Positions 45,431 through 55,586 are shown, counted from the first letter of the stretch. The stretch: 64,000 nucleotides of DNA from Acetatifactor muris (GCA_023664365.1 JAMPFR010000006.1:1-64000); one strand, 5' to 3'. Made by a program: numbers and translations. The notes: generated by a model not told the origin, from the sequence alone.

Positions 45431-47053
45431 TCAGCACATGTTCCTGTACTCCATCAGAAACAGGATCGCCAAGGCCTGTCCGTAGGGCATGGGCTTCAGT
45501 TCAATTTCCTTATAAAAATTCTTCGTAGTACGTCCCATGGGAGTGCCATAGGACACCTGTCTTACCACGCCCTCCTCAGAGATGCAGTTCATAATGGGAG
45601 CCGCCGCTTTCCGCGCCGCCTCCAGGCAGGACTTATCCACCAGCCCGTCCTTCACCGCCTTTAAGACGCCATAGGCAAATCCGCAGGTGGCGCTGGCCTC
45701 CAGATAAGAATCCGGATCATCCACCAGAGTGTGCCACATACCGCCTTCATCCTGATATTTACACAAACTGTCAATCTGCCTTTTAAGCGTATTCACCAGC
45801 AGCCGCCGCACTGCGCCGCCGCAGCGGCTGATTGCAAGGAATTCCGGTATAGCCATGGTAATCCAGCAGTTTCCCCGGCCCCAGAAAGCCCCGGCAAAAT
45901 TATGTTTCTCCTTAAAGGTCCACCCGTGATACCACAGCCCGCTTACCTTATCGCACAAATATTTCTGATGCAGCAGGAACTGGTACCCGGCTTCCTCCGT
46001 CATGCCCTCGTCTTCCAGAATGCGTCCCATGTTGGCCAGGAACAGTACCGTCATATACAGGGTATCGTCCCACAGCTCCTGCTCATTCACGGAGTCCGAC
46101 GTCATGTGCTGAAAGCCGCCCTCCTCCGTCCTGGGAAAGGACTCCATAATCTGCCGTGCCGCCTCCACACAGGGCTGCATGTACTTTTCCTCCCCGGTAT
46201 ACTCCGCCAGAAAGGACATAGCCAGATAGGGAGCCGCCGTATTTACGTTTAAGGACGGAAAACCGATTTCAATCTGCCTGTCATAATATTTTTTCAGGGT
46301 TTCCAGACAGCCTTCCCTTTTTTCATAATAAAACAACTTCCACAATCCGTACAGCCCCACCCCCTGGGTCCACTCCCAGTACTTATATCTGGAAATATCG
46401 TCCCCTGCCAGATTGTGGCTCTGCATATTTTTCAGGAAGGTATCGTCCGGCTCATAGAGAATGCGGGAAAAGGAACTCACCAGCTTGTCAATTTTAGCGT
46501 TGACGTCCCTGATTATCTCCTTCTTTGCCCGGCACTTCTCCTCCAGATCATCGATCAGCTTTTTAAGCTCCCGGGGGGTCTTTACCGTATAATCCGGCTG
46601 CCAGTCCGGCTCCTCCGCCCGGTGGAAATATCTGGGGGACCAGTCCAGCCATACGGAAGTAATGCCATAGCGGTTTGCTCCCGCCACATCCTTTTTCAGG
46701 TTGTTGCCAATCATGACAATGAAGGGCTTGTCGGCTTCCTTTAAGCCCATCTTTTCCATGGCAGTGTCAAACATGGACCGGGCCGGCTTCTGTTCTCCCA
46801 CTGCCTCAGACACAATCCACTCTTCAAAGCAATAGCCCAGACCGTTCTTTCTATATACATTCTGAAAGGATTCCCACTCGCCGTCCGCCACCAGGGCAAT
46901 GCGGTAGCCCTCCTCCTTCAGCTGCTTTAAGACTTCTCCCGCCCCCGGAATAAACCCGGCCTCCGTGACAATTCCCCGCTCATCATATATCTGGGTGCTT
47001 TCATCAATGATGGTGTCCCCGCTGTCCGTGAATATTATCAGATTTTTGTTCAT
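45431..47053 (-). CDS. HAD-like phosphatase fused to GH105 unsaturated glucuronyl hydrolase
   Basis: A 540-residue two-domain protein. Residues 1-175 form a HAD domain: motif I TDSGDTIID (nucleophile Asp10, with Gly where DxD has its second Asp), a Lys in EQKPARSMF and the acidic GNNLKKDVAGANRYG. Residues 185-540 are a GH105 (alpha/alpha)6 domain with WEWTQGVGLYGLWKLF, ELWDDTLYMTVLFLANMG, AFWGRGNCWITMAIPEFL and SYLEASATCGFAYGVLKAV, which cleaves unsaturated uronic acids from lyase products. There is no signal peptide. The gene faces the oligo-transporter across a 313-base divergent region. Confidence 0.88.
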   Translation of the reverse strand: MNKNLIIFTDSGDTIIDESTQIYDERGIVTEAGFIPGAGEVLKQLKEEGYRIALVADGEWESFQNVYRKNGLGYCFEEWIVSEAVGEQKPARSMFDTAMEKMGLKEADKPFIVMIGNNLKKDVAGANRYGITSVWLDWSPRYFHRAEEPDWQPDYTVKTPRELKKLIDDLEEKCRAKKEIIRDVNAKIDKLVSSFSRILYEPDDTFLKNMQSHNLAGDDISRYKYWEWTQGVGLYGLWKLFYYEKREGCLETLKKYYDRQIEIGFPSLNVNTAAPYLAMSFLAEYTGEEKYMQPCVEAARQIMESFPRTEEGGFQHMTSDSVNEQELWDDTLYMTVLFLANMGRILEDEGMTEEAGYQFLLHQKYLCDKVSGLWYHGWTFKEKHNFAGAFWGRGNCWITMAIPEFLAISRCGGAVRRLLVNTLKRQIDSLCKYQDEGGMWHTLVDDPDSYLEASATCGFAYGVLKAVKDGLVDKSCLEAARKAAAPIMNCISEEGVVRQVSYGTPMGRTTKNFYKEIELKPMPYGQALAILFLMEYRNMC

Positions 47054-47268
47054 AATCCATCTTCACCTCCGCTATAATTAAAAGATTACCAGAGGTTGAC
47101 TGTAATTTCCACGCATCTCTTGCTTTTTCCCGTGTATATATCGCGTATTTTGCTTTTTAAATTCTTGATTTATTTGTTCTTTGCCTAGTTTTAACGAAAT
47201 TATTTCATTGATTTTGTGCATTTTATACAGTGTGCAAAAAAATAAAACGCAAATTTCACACAAAAGTG

Positions 47269-47297
47269 TTGATTTTTGAATTTACAGTTGCTATACT
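47269..47297 (+). promoter_or_regulatory. Promoter of the Opp-type transporter operon
   Basis: TTGATT (47269-47274), 17 bases, TATACT (47292-47297). It lies in the 313-base gap between the divergent HAD-GH105 and transporter genes, which is otherwise A/T-rich and holds no convincing gene. CACACAAAAGTGTTG overlaps the -35 and could be a regulator site. Confidence 0.7.
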
Positions 47298-47366
47298 ACT
47301 GTCACAGGGGAACACATTGGCATTATTAAAATCAACGTTTCCAAAATTCATTAAGGAGGATTATTT

Positions 47367-49442
47367 ATGAAGAAAAGACTTATCGCCCTGCTTTTAGCGG
47401 GCACAATGGCCCTTTCTCTGGCTGCCTGCGGCGGCGATTCCGGCAACGGCTCCGACAGCGCACCGTCCGGTTCCGACAGCGGCACTCAGCAGTCAGACCA
47501 GGGTGGCTCCACACCGGACGCAGGTACTTCGGACGTCACTGCCCCCCCCGCTGAGGTGGAAGGCTTTGGCGAGGCTCCCATGCTTGCCGACCTGGTAAGC
47601 GCAGGAACGCTTCCCGCGGTGGAGGACAGACTTCCCGTGGAGGATGATATTTTTGTAGAGCAGACCGACGCAACAGGCGCCCCCCTGGCAATCGGCACCT
47701 ACGGCGGCGTCATCAACCTTGGGGGCGCAGGCGGCAGCTGGGGTCTGTCCAGACCTGTTATGGAGAGCATCATTCATTTCAATTCAGACGGCACTTACTA
47801 CGCAAACGTCATCAAGGACTTTGAGCACAATGACGATTACACCGTATGGACCTTCCACTTAAGAGAAGGCATGAAGTGGTCCGACGGCGATGATTTCAAT
47901 GCAGATGACATTACCTTCTGGTATTATATGTGCCATCTCACCAACTACGACACCAAGAAGAGCTGGGCAGCCTTAAAGGAAACCGTGAACGGCGAAGACG
48001 CATGGGCAAATCTGGAAAAGGTTGACGATTACACCGTGACCTGGACCTTCGTAAACCCCAAGTTCCCTGCCGACTTTATCGAAAACGGCGATTTCAAGTG
48101 GTGCTGGGCTCCTTCCCATTATCTGCTTGACATGATCCCCGACTCCATTTATGTGGAGAACCCCTACTGGGAGAAGACCGGTTTAAGCGATGAGCAGGTT
48201 CTGCTGAACGCGCAGGCAAAGGGCATTGACGCCGCTACCGTCAGCGACCTGGGCAAGGCCATCTCCTACTACTGGTGGAACGAGGACGGCATTCCCAACC
48301 TGAACTCCTATGTATTATCCACAAAGGAAGGCAACAATTCCAGGGATGCACAGCTCTGCATCATGGAGCGCAACCCCTACTTCTGGAAGGTTGACGCTGC
48401 AGGCAACCAGCTTCCCTACTGTGACGAGATCCACTTTAACGCTACCTCTGAGGACGGACAGGATCAGCTGATGTTCCGCTCCGGCGAGCTGGACATCATC
48501 GGCGTGCCCATGCAGGATATCGCTTCCCTGATGGCTGACCTTGGCGACACGGCTCAGCTCCGTACCTTTGCCGGTACAGACTGGGGTTCCTATCAGATCA
48601 CCTTTAACTACACCTGCAGTGATGCAAATTACGCAGAACTTTTCAATAACATCAAGTTCCGTCAGGCAATTTCCATCTGTGTGGACCGGGAACAGGTTTC
48701 CGGCCTCCTTTCCGAGGGCTTCCTGGAGCCCGGCCAGTGCGCTCCCCAGGAGGGCAACTTCGGCTATGATGCTGAGTGGGAGACAAAGTGGACGGAGTAC
48801 GACGTGGATGCTGCCAAGGCTCTTCTGGAAGAGTGCGGCCTGGTGATGGGCAGCGACGGCTTCTATGATTTTGCCGACGGCAGTGATTTCCTTCTTACGA
48901 TCTATACCTACACGGATTCCGGCGCAGATGCTGCATATCCGGTTTTGGAGCAGTACTACAATAATGCGGGCATCAAGTGTGCCACAAAGGATATCGAAGT
49001 ATCCGCATTCGACACAGAGATCGACAACAACAACTGGTATGCGGTACTTGGACCTCACACTCCTATCGGCGGCGTTTCCTTAAAATCCAGAGTAGCGCCC
49101 TTCGTTCCCATCGCTCAGGCGGCTGAATGGTACGGCGATTTCGGCACCTACTACGGGACAAACGGCGCACAGGGTGTTGCTCCCGAAGGCGATATGGCGA
49201 AGCTGGTAGAGGTTTACGAGAAGTGGAACGCTACTCCCGACCCCGATGAAAGAGACCAGTATACTCTGGATATCTATGCACTCCACAAGGAAAACCTCTG
49301 GACCATCGCATACCTGAAAATAGCCGGTAATTATAACCTGATCAGTTCCAAGATTCAGAACCATCCTGAACTTCTGGTATGGGATGACCTGTATCAGTAT
49401 CAGAACCTTGTCCACTACTGGACACTGTTCAAGACAGAGTAA
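47367..49442 (+). CDS. Extracellular solute-binding lipoprotein, family 5 (Opp/Dpp type)
   Basis: A 691-residue lipoprotein (lipobox SLAAC, Cys21) followed by a Gly/Ser/Asp linker and a family-5 binding domain (DDYTVWTFHLREGMKWSDGD, FWKVDAAGNQLPYCDEI, NNIKFRQAISICVDREQ). It captures the substrate for the following permeases and ATPases. Family 5 includes peptide, nickel and oligosaccharide binders; the surrounding glycosidases favour an oligosaccharide. AAGGAGG precedes the ATG. Confidence 0.92.
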   Translation: MKKRLIALLLAGTMALSLAACGGDSGNGSDSAPSGSDSGTQQSDQGGSTPDAGTSDVTAPPAEVEGFGEAPMLADLVSAGTLPAVEDRLPVEDDIFVEQTDATGAPLAIGTYGGVINLGGAGGSWGLSRPVMESIIHFNSDGTYYANVIKDFEHNDDYTVWTFHLREGMKWSDGDDFNADDITFWYYMCHLTNYDTKKSWAALKETVNGEDAWANLEKVDDYTVTWTFVNPKFPADFIENGDFKWCWAPSHYLLDMIPDSIYVENPYWEKTGLSDEQVLLNAQAKGIDAATVSDLGKAISYYWWNEDGIPNLNSYVLSTKEGNNSRDAQLCIMERNPYFWKVDAAGNQLPYCDEIHFNATSEDGQDQLMFRSGELDIIGVPMQDIASLMADLGDTAQLRTFAGTDWGSYQITFNYTCSDANYAELFNNIKFRQAISICVDREQVSGLLSEGFLEPGQCAPQEGNFGYDAEWETKWTEYDVDAAKALLEECGLVMGSDGFYDFADGSDFLLTIYTYTDSGADAAYPVLEQYYNNAGIKCATKDIEVSAFDTEIDNNNWYAVLGPHTPIGGVSLKSRVAPFVPIAQAAEWYGDFGTYYGTNGAQGVAPEGDMAKLVEVYEKWNATPDPDERDQYTLDIYALHKENLWTIAYLKIAGNYNLISSKIQNHPELLVWDDLYQYQNLVHYWTLFKTE

Positions 49443-49448
49443 ACCTCC

Positions 49449-49484
49449 GGAGGCGGGGAACCCGGTTTCCCGCCTCCTTTTTTT
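49449..49484 (+). terminator. Hairpin with T-run between binding protein and permease genes
   Basis: GGAGGCGGG (49449-49457) pairs with CCCGCCTCC (49469-49477), then seven T. It should partially stop transcription, so the binding protein is made in excess over the membrane parts. Confidence 0.88.
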
Positions 49485-49500
49485 AAGAAAGGGAATTTCT

Positions 49501-50604
49501 ATGGAAGAAAAAAACGTTCCGAAGAAAACCCTGATGCAGTCTGTGGGTGATTTCTTTAAAAAGGATCTGGTCCAGTACATCGTAAAACGCGTTCTGATGT
49601 TCATCCCCACACTGCTTTTGATCTCAGTTTTGGTTTTCTTCGTCATTCAACTGCCTCCCGGCGACTATGTGTCCGCTCACATCGCGGCGCTGGCGGCGGA
49701 GGGGGAATTCGTGGATGCGGATTACGCGGCGTCCCTTCGCGCGGATTACGGGCTGGATCTGCCCGTCTATCAGCAGTACTTCAAATGGATCAAGGATATT
49801 ATCTGGACTCCCACAGATTCCACCTATTACAGGCTGTACGGCTCGCATCACAATTGGAAATACTCCTTTGCCTACGGACGGGACGTGTGGGACGTGGTAA
49901 ATGACCGGCTGGGACTCACCATAGCGGTCACGGCGATCATTATGCTGTTCCAGTACCTGGTATCCCTCCCCATTGCAGTCTACGCCTCCACCCACCAGTA
50001 TTCCGTGGGGGACTATATCTCCTCCGTCATCGGTTTCCTGGGGGCGGCAATCCCCAACTTCATCCTGGCCATCGTGCTGATGTATCTGTCCTATAAATGG
50101 ACGGGAAATGCAAACGTGGGACTTTTCTCCCAGGAGATGCTGCAAAACGGCATTCACTTTTATAATTTCGGAGAATTTTTAAAACGAATGATCATCCCCA
50201 TCATCGTCATCGGCACCAGCGGCACCTGCGGCATCATCCGTTCCGTGCGGGCCCAGATGCTGGATGAGGTTGCAAAACAGTATACCCTGACGGCAAGGGC
50301 AAAGGGTGTGCCGGAGCGGACCATTACCATGAAATACTGCTTCCGGGCAGCCATTAACCCCACCGTTTCCGGACTGGGCGGCGTTCTCTCAAGCCTGTTC
50401 TCCGGCTCCACGGTAACTGCCATGGTGCTGAATATGCAGATACAGGGACCCGTACTTTTTAAGGCTCTTCAGGCTCAGGATATGTACCTGGCAGGCGCCA
50501 TCGTAATGGTGCAGGCTGTTCTGGTGGTCATCGGCGTCCTGTTCTCCGATATTGCCCTGGCGTTCCTCGATCCGAGAATCCGTTATTCAGGAGGTGGCAG
50601 ATAA
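49501..50604 (+). CDS. ABC transporter permease (OppB/DppB type)
   Basis: A 367-residue inner-membrane subunit with about six helices. The EAA loop is VRAQMLDEVAKQYTLTARAKGVPERTI, which docks the ATPases. The N-terminal VKRVLMFIPTLLLISVLVFFVIQLPPGDYV is typical of OppB. The ATG at 49501 follows AAAGGG. A large soluble loop near 60-125 is longer than in peptide transporters. The stop overlaps the next start by one base. Confidence 0.92.
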   Translation: MEEKNVPKKTLMQSVGDFFKKDLVQYIVKRVLMFIPTLLLISVLVFFVIQLPPGDYVSAHIAALAAEGEFVDADYAASLRADYGLDLPVYQQYFKWIKDIIWTPTDSTYYRLYGSHHNWKYSFAYGRDVWDVVNDRLGLTIAVTAIIMLFQYLVSLPIAVYASTHQYSVGDYISSVIGFLGAAIPNFILAIVLMYLSYKWTGNANVGLFSQEMLQNGIHFYNFGEFLKRMIIPIIVIGTSGTCGIIRSVRAQMLDEVAKQYTLTARAKGVPERTITMKYCFRAAINPTVSGLGGVLSSLFSGSTVTAMVLNMQIQGPVLFKALQAQDMYLAGAIVMVQAVLVVIGVLFSDIALAFLDPRIRYSGGGR

Positions 50605-51731
50605 TGTGGAAAAAGAAGCAGACTCAAAAAACAAATGACGAATATTATCTTGCCTCACAGTGGACCCTGATGGGCAGAAAGCTGAAAAAGCATAAGCTGG
50701 CAAAGCTGTCCATGCTGATTCTCCTGATCTTATACCTGGGAGCATTGTTTGCGGACTTCCTGGCGCCCTATTCTCTGGACGAATTTGACGCCCTGTACAA
50801 GGACAGCGCCCCCTCCAAAATCCACTGGACCTATGAGGGAGAATTTATCGGCCCCCATGTATACAAGCTGGAAAAAACCATTGACCGGACGGACTTTTCC
50901 GTAAAGATCACAGAGGATACCTCTGAATACTACAAAATCAAATTTTTCGTCCACGGATCGGAATATAAGCTTCTGGGGCTGATTCCCTGCGACCTTCATC
51001 TCTTCGGCGTGAGCGATGGCAGCAACGGCGGAACCGGCGCAAAGGTTATGCTCTTTGGCACAGACTCCCTGGGACGGGATATTTTCTCCCGCATTCTTCT
51101 GGGAAGCAGGATTTCCCTTACCATTCCCTTTGCCAGCGCCATTATCAGCTTTTTCCTGGGCGTTACCATCGGTTCCATCTCCGGATACTTCGGAGGAGCG
51201 GTGGATATTGTCATTCAGAGAATCATTGAAGTGATTGGCGCGGTTCCTCAGATTCCTCTCTGGATGGCCCTTTCCGCGGCAATCCCTCCGGGAATCTCCA
51301 CCGTAAAGATGTACCTGTACATAACCATCATTCTTTCCTTTATCAACTGGACCGGCATGGCCCGGGTGGTGCGCGGAAAGTTCCTTTCTCTCAAGAATGA
51401 GGATTATGTGATGGCGGCAAGGCTTTCCGGCGTATCCACCTGGAAAATCATATGGAAGCACCTGGTTCCGGGCTTTATGAGTTACCTTATCGTTTCCATC
51501 ACTCTCGGTATTCCGGGATCCATTGTGGGCGAGACCTCCATGTCCTACTTAGGCCTTGGCATCAAGTCTCCCGCGACCAGCTGGGGGGTACTGCTCCAGG
51601 AGGCAAGCTCCGTCACCGACGTTGCAAGCCATCCCCACAAGCTGATACCCATTATCTTCGTGACAGTCGCAGTGCTTGCGTTCAACTTCCTGGGCGACGG
51701 AATCCGCGATGCTGCAGACCCGTACAAGTAA
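50604..51731 (+). CDS. ABC transporter permease (OppC/DppC type)
   Basis: A 375-residue partner of the preceding permease. The OppC N-terminal helix KLAKLSMLILLILYLGALFADFLAPYS and the core LFGTDSLGRDIFSRILLGSRISL are present; the EAA loop reads NEDYVMAARLSGVSTWKIIWKHLVPG. An insertion of about 70 residues after the first helix is longer than usual and may contact the binding protein. It is translationally coupled (TAATG). Confidence 0.92.
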   Translation: MWKKKQTQKTNDEYYLASQWTLMGRKLKKHKLAKLSMLILLILYLGALFADFLAPYSLDEFDALYKDSAPSKIHWTYEGEFIGPHVYKLEKTIDRTDFSVKITEDTSEYYKIKFFVHGSEYKLLGLIPCDLHLFGVSDGSNGGTGAKVMLFGTDSLGRDIFSRILLGSRISLTIPFASAIISFFLGVTIGSISGYFGGAVDIVIQRIIEVIGAVPQIPLWMALSAAIPPGISTVKMYLYITIILSFINWTGMARVVRGKFLSLKNEDYVMAARLSGVSTWKIIWKHLVPGFMSYLIVSITLGIPGSIVGETSMSYLGLGIKSPATSWGVLLQEASSVTDVASHPHKLIPIIFVTVAVLAFNFLGDGIRDAADPYK

Positions 51732-51749
51732 AAGAATGAGAGGTGGAAA

Positions 51750-52811
51750 ATGAACAAAGATAATATTCTTGAAGTCAAAGACCTCCATGTTGACATCCAT
51801 ATGACGGAGGGACTTCTGACAGCCGTCCGGGGCGTAAACTTTGAAATGAAAAAAGGCGAGACCTTAGGGCTGGTGGGCGAGTCCGGCTGCGGCAAATCCC
51901 TGACCTGTAAGGCAATCCTGGGGATTAACGATAAAAAATGCGTACCCGGCGGACAGATTTTATTTGACTCGGAAGGCCTGGGTCAGATAGATCTGTTGTC
52001 TCTGGACCAGAAGGGTCCGGAAATCCGTTCCATCCGGGGCAAGGAAATCTCCATGATTTTCCAGGAGCCCATGGTTGCCTTTTCTCCCATGTATACCATC
52101 GGCAACCAGATTAACGAAGCCACAAGGCTCCATATTACAAAGGACAAGAAGAAATCAAAGGAAATCTCCATGGAGGTAATGCGCAAGGTGGGCATTGCCA
52201 ACGTGGAAAAACGCTACAACCAGTACCCCCATGAGTTCTCCGGCGGTATGCTGCAGCGTGCCCTGATCGCCATGGCCCTGGTATGTAATCCGAAGATGCT
52301 GATTGCCGACGAGCCTACCACTGCTCTTGATGTGACTATTCAGGCACAGATTCTGGAGCTGATGAAGGAGCTTCAGAAGGACTTTAACATGGCAATCCTT
52401 TTCATCACCCATGACCTGGGCGTAGTTGCCAAAATGTGCGACAGGGTGGCCGTCATGTACCTTGGCAAAATAGTAGAAAGCGCGGACGCCTCAGAGATTT
52501 ACGCAAATCCTCAGCACCCCTATACAAGGGGGTTGATCGGATCCGTCCATAAGATTGGATCCAAAAAGGAGGAAAGGCTGTTCTCCATCGAGGGAACCGT
52601 TCCTCTTGCCATGAACCTGCCCAAGGCCTGCGGCTTCTACGACCGCTGCGACGTCCGCATTGAAGGCCTCTGCAACAGGGCGGAGCCGGAGCTGACGGAA
52701 ATTGCTCCCGGACATAAAATTGCCTGCTTTAACTGCCCTCATGAGGCCTGCAGGGCCCAGCGGGCAAAGGTGGAGGCTATCCTGAACAAAGAGGAGGCTG
52801 GCAAAGCATGA
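51750..52811 (+). CDS. ABC transporter ATPase (OppD/DppD type)
   Basis: A 353-residue ATPase. Walker A is [10 protein letters not shown], the signature [15 protein letters not shown], Walker [12 protein letters not shown], and the switch His lies in ITHDLG. The C-terminal oligopeptide-transporter extension has Cys residues ([22 protein letters not shown]...ACFNCPH) that may hold an Fe-S cluster as in related proteins. Its last four bases overlap the start of the next ATPase. Confidence 0.94.
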   Translation: MNKDNILEVKDLHVDIHMTEGLLTAVRGVNFEMKKGETLGLVGESGCGKSLTCKAILGINDKKCVPGGQILFDSEGLGQIDLLSLDQKGPEIRSIRGKEISMIFQEPMVAFSPMYTIGNQINEATRLHITKDKKKSKEISMEVMRKVGIANVEKRYNQYPHEFSGGMLQRALIAMALVCNPKMLIADEPTTALDVTIQAQILELMKELQKDFNMAILFITHDLGVVAKMCDRVAVMYLGKIVESADASEIYANPQHPYTRGLIGSVHKIGSKKEERLFSIEGTVPLAMNLPKACGFYDRCDVRIEGLCNRAEPELTEIAPGHKIACFNCPHEACRAQRAKVEAILNKEEAGKA

Positions 52812-53836
52812 ATAAAGACAATATTATGGAAGTCAAGGGACTGCACAAGCGTTTTACCTCCAAGGGCGTCACGGTAAAGGCGGTAACCGACGTCAGCTTC
52901 AGTGTAAAGCCCGGTGAAACCATAGGCATCGTAGGGGAATCCGGCTGCGGCAAGACAACGCTGGGCCGCTGTATCGTCCGGGCCTATAACGCCTCCGAGG
53001 GCGAAGTTTTCTATCGCACAAAGAGCGGTGAGGAAGTGGACTTCTTAAAAGTGGACAAAAAGAAAATGAAGGAGATTCGTAAGGAAATCCAGATGATCTT
53101 CCAGGATCCTTACTCCTCTCTTGACCCGCGCATGACGGTTCTGGACATTATCAAGGAACCCCTGAAGGCCAATTTTCCCAAGATGTCCAAGGATGAAATG
53201 GATCAGCGGGCAAAGGCCATGGCGGAAAAGGTGGGCTTAAACCCCATGTACCTGATGCGTTATCCCCACGCTTTCTCCGGCGGACAGCGCCAGCGTATCG
53301 GCATTGCCCGTGCGCTGGTCATCGAGCCCCAGATCATCGTCTGCGACGAGGCTGTTTCCGCCCTGGACGTATCCATCCAGGCACAGGTCATCAATCTGCT
53401 GCGGGATTTGCAGAAGGAGCTGAAGCTGACCTATCTGTTTATCAGCCATGACCTTTCGGTGGTGGAGCATATTTCAGACAAGGTGGGCGTTATGTATCTG
53501 GGACGTATGGTGGAATTTGCTCCGGCGGAGACCATGTTTGAAAAGCCCATGCACCCTTATACGGAGGCGCTGCTTTCCGCGGTGCCCGTGGCGGATCCCA
53601 CCATTCAAATGGATCGTATTCCGCTGAAGGGTGAAATACCCAATCCCGCCAACCCGCCAAGCGGCTGCTATTTCCACGAAAGATGCCATTACTGCATCGA
53701 TAAGTGTAAGACGGATTCGCCGGAGCTTGCAGAAATGCCCGACGGAAGGCTCTGCGCCTGCCACAGGGCAAAAGAGCTGAATCTGCGGGGCTTTACCTAC
53801 GACGAAAGCACAAAGGCACAGCCCCGGGCCGACTGA
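52808..53836 (+). CDS. ABC transporter ATPase (OppF/DppF type)
   Basis: A 342-residue ATPase forming the heterodimer with the preceding protein. Walker A is [12 protein letters not shown], the signature [15 protein letters not shown], Walker [12 protein letters not shown] (Glu then Ala instead of Pro-Thr), and SHDLSVVEH carries the switch His. The C-terminal [18 protein letters not shown] is the usual Cys-rich region. It is the last gene of the transporter unit, closed by a strong terminator. Confidence 0.94.
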   Translation: MNKDNIMEVKGLHKRFTSKGVTVKAVTDVSFSVKPGETIGIVGESGCGKTTLGRCIVRAYNASEGEVFYRTKSGEEVDFLKVDKKKMKEIRKEIQMIFQDPYSSLDPRMTVLDIIKEPLKANFPKMSKDEMDQRAKAMAEKVGLNPMYLMRYPHAFSGGQRQRIGIARALVIEPQIIVCDEAVSALDVSIQAQVINLLRDLQKELKLTYLFISHDLSVVEHISDKVGVMYLGRMVEFAPAETMFEKPMHPYTEALLSAVPVADPTIQMDRIPLKGEIPNPANPPSGCYFHERCHYCIDKCKTDSPELAEMPDGRLCACHRAKELNLRGFTYDESTKAQPRAD

Positions 53837-53844
53837 CAAAACAC

Positions 53845-53881
53845 AATGGCGTATGCTGCCGCCCGGCAGCATACGCCATTT
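53845..53881 (+). terminator. Terminator of the transporter operon
   Basis: A 17 bp perfect inverted repeat (53845-53861 with 53864-53880), followed by TCTTCTCTCT. Nine bases separate it from the oppF-type stop codon. Confidence 0.85.
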
Positions 53882-53969
53882 CTTCTCTCTGCCGTATTGC
53901 ATTTTGCTTCTTTGTCACATATAATTGAATTGTTACCGAACTGCTGCCCACCACTCGGGAGGAACTGCC

Positions 53970-54881
53970 ATGCTGGTTGACAATACACTAATTTATATTC
54001 AGGAATATAAAATCGAAATCGGGCGTCCCGAAAACGGCCTGTATTATTATTTTGATTATGACGAGCGCTCCTATTCCATCAACATGGAATTTCAGCACTT
54101 TCATCAGTTTTATGAGATCTGCATCTTTCTGGACGAAAGCGCGGGACACTTAATCGACGGCGTCTGGTACGATATGCGCTGCTGTGATATTGTGGCGCTG
54201 CGCCCTTCCCTGCTGCACAAAACCGTGTATCCGGAGGGCGCGCCCAACAAGCGCCTGATTATTCAGTTTTCCATTCCCCCTATGGCTTCCGCCCTTGAAG
54301 GCTATATGAAATACATTTACAGCATTTTTGAAGTGCCTGTTCCTATTTATCGTTTTGAAGAGCCTTACAAAAAGGCGGTGCTGGAGAAGCTGAACGATAT
54401 CTATTATCTGTCCCAGAGCCAGAATGAACTGAAGGAACTGCTGATACACAATAAGTTTATTGAATTTTTAAGCATGGTATATCTGTATCGGGAGAAAAAT
54501 ATCTATTCCAATCATGCCGACTTTGATAACATCACCAACAAAGTCTACAACATTACCGCCTACATACACAGCCACTTTACGGAGAATATTTCACTGGAAT
54601 CCATCGCCCGGGAATTTTTCATCAGCAGCTACTACCTGTCCCACCAGTTTAAGCGGATTACCGGCTTTACCCTGACGGATTATGTGCAGCTGACCCGGGT
54701 GCGAAATGCCCAGACCCTGCTTCTGTCCACGAACGACTCCATCGCCGACATTGCCTTTCAATGCGGATTTTCCAGTTTTTCACAGTTCAACAGGGCCTTC
54801 AACAAGTTTATGCACCAACCCCCTTCCGCCTTCCGGAAGAATACAAAAATAGCCACTGCCCATTCATTGGCTTCGCAGTAG
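53970..54881 (+). CDS. AraC-family transcriptional regulator
   Basis: A 303-residue regulator with an N-terminal cupin-like sensing domain (FQHFHQFYEICIFLDESAGHLIDGVWY) and two C-terminal helix-turn-helix motifs (SLESIAREFFISSYYLSHQFKRITG; SIADIAFQCGFSSFSQFNRAFNKFM). It probably senses a sugar and controls the transporter and glycosidase genes on either side. The ATG at 53970 follows GGGAGGA; the longer frame has no ribosome site. Confidence 0.92.
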   Translation: MLVDNTLIYIQEYKIEIGRPENGLYYYFDYDERSYSINMEFQHFHQFYEICIFLDESAGHLIDGVWYDMRCCDIVALRPSLLHKTVYPEGAPNKRLIIQFSIPPMASALEGYMKYIYSIFEVPVPIYRFEEPYKKAVLEKLNDIYYLSQSQNELKELLIHNKFIEFLSMVYLYREKNIYSNHADFDNITNKVYNITAYIHSHFTENISLESIAREFFISSYYLSHQFKRITGFTLTDYVQLTRVRNAQTLLLSTNDSIADIAFQCGFSSFSQFNRAFNKFMHQPPSAFRKNTKIATAHSLASQ

Positions 54882-54908
54882 CCCGCAACAGAAAGGTACG
54901 TTATTGAC

Positions 54909-55472
54909 ATGAGCTTGCTTACACTATTTATTACTGCCGTGGGATTGTCCATGGACGCCTTTGCCGTCTCCGTCTGCAAGGGTCTTGCCATGAAAAAGCT
55001 TTCCTGGAAAAAGGCGCTGATTATCGGACTGTGGTTCGGCGGCTTTCAGGCTCTGATGCCCACCGTCGGTTACCTGCTGGGCACAGGCTTTGAACAGTAT
55101 GTCACTGCCATCGACCACTGGATCGCCTTTGTACTGCTGGCCCTCATCGGCGCCAGCATGATAAAAGAAGCGTTGTCCAAAGAAGAGGACAACGCAAATG
55201 ACTCCGTGGATGTAAAAACCATGTTCCTGCTGGCTCTTGCCACCAGCATTGACGCCCTGGCCGTGGGCGTTACCTACGCATTCCTGCAGGTCCGCATTGT
55301 ACCCGCCGTATCCTTCATCGGCGTCATCACCTTTCTCCTGTCCGTGGCGGGTGTAAAGATCGGCAATGTGTTCGGCTTACGGTACAAGGCAAAGGCGGAG
55401 ATTTTCGGCGGCGTTATCCTGATCCTCATGGGAGTGAAGATCCTGCTGGAACACCTGGGACTGACGCCTTAA
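54909..55472 (+). CDS. mntP: Manganese efflux pump MntP
   Basis: A 187-residue membrane protein with six helices that exports Mn(II). The paired motifs [12 protein letters not shown] and [13 protein letters not shown] contain the Asp residues of the transport path, and the two halves mirror each other as in the family. It is 27 bases after the AraC gene on the same strand. No manganese (yybP-ykoY) riboswitch fits in that gap. Confidence 0.94.
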   Translation: MSLLTLFITAVGLSMDAFAVSVCKGLAMKKLSWKKALIIGLWFGGFQALMPTVGYLLGTGFEQYVTAIDHWIAFVLLALIGASMIKEALSKEEDNANDSVDVKTMFLLALATSIDALAVGVTYAFLQVRIVPAVSFIGVITFLLSVAGVKIGNVFGLRYKAKAEIFGGVILILMGVKILLEHLGLTP

Positions 55473-55586
55473 GCTGCGGGCCCCGGATTCCCGGCGGCAC
55501 GGCTTAAGCTGCCGGGCCTGCAATCCCTGTGGGCATACCTTAAGCTGCCGGGATGAATATCCGTCGGCACAGCTTAAGCTGCCGGA
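55467..55586. repeat. Four approximate 35 bp repeats between mntP and GH105
   Basis: The core CTTAAGCTGC(C)GG recurs at 55468, 55503, 55539 and 55573, spaced 35, 36 and 34 bases. Between cores the sequence is GC-rich and variable, with short self-complementary stretches. The first copy overlaps the mntP stop codon. It may act as a convergent terminator or be a small tandem repeat. Confidence 0.85.

Noticed and set aside
47078..47263. A 61-codon minus-strand frame in the divergent region before the transporter
   Set aside because: It has no ribosome site, has a skewed composition, and occupies the promoter region between two divergent genes.
54882..54908. Manganese riboswitch before mntP
   Set aside because: The gap of 27 bases is too short to hold it.
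55467..55586. About 35 bp repeats considered as a CRISPR array
   Set aside because: Only about 13 bases are shared between units, the repeat is too short and no cas gene is present.
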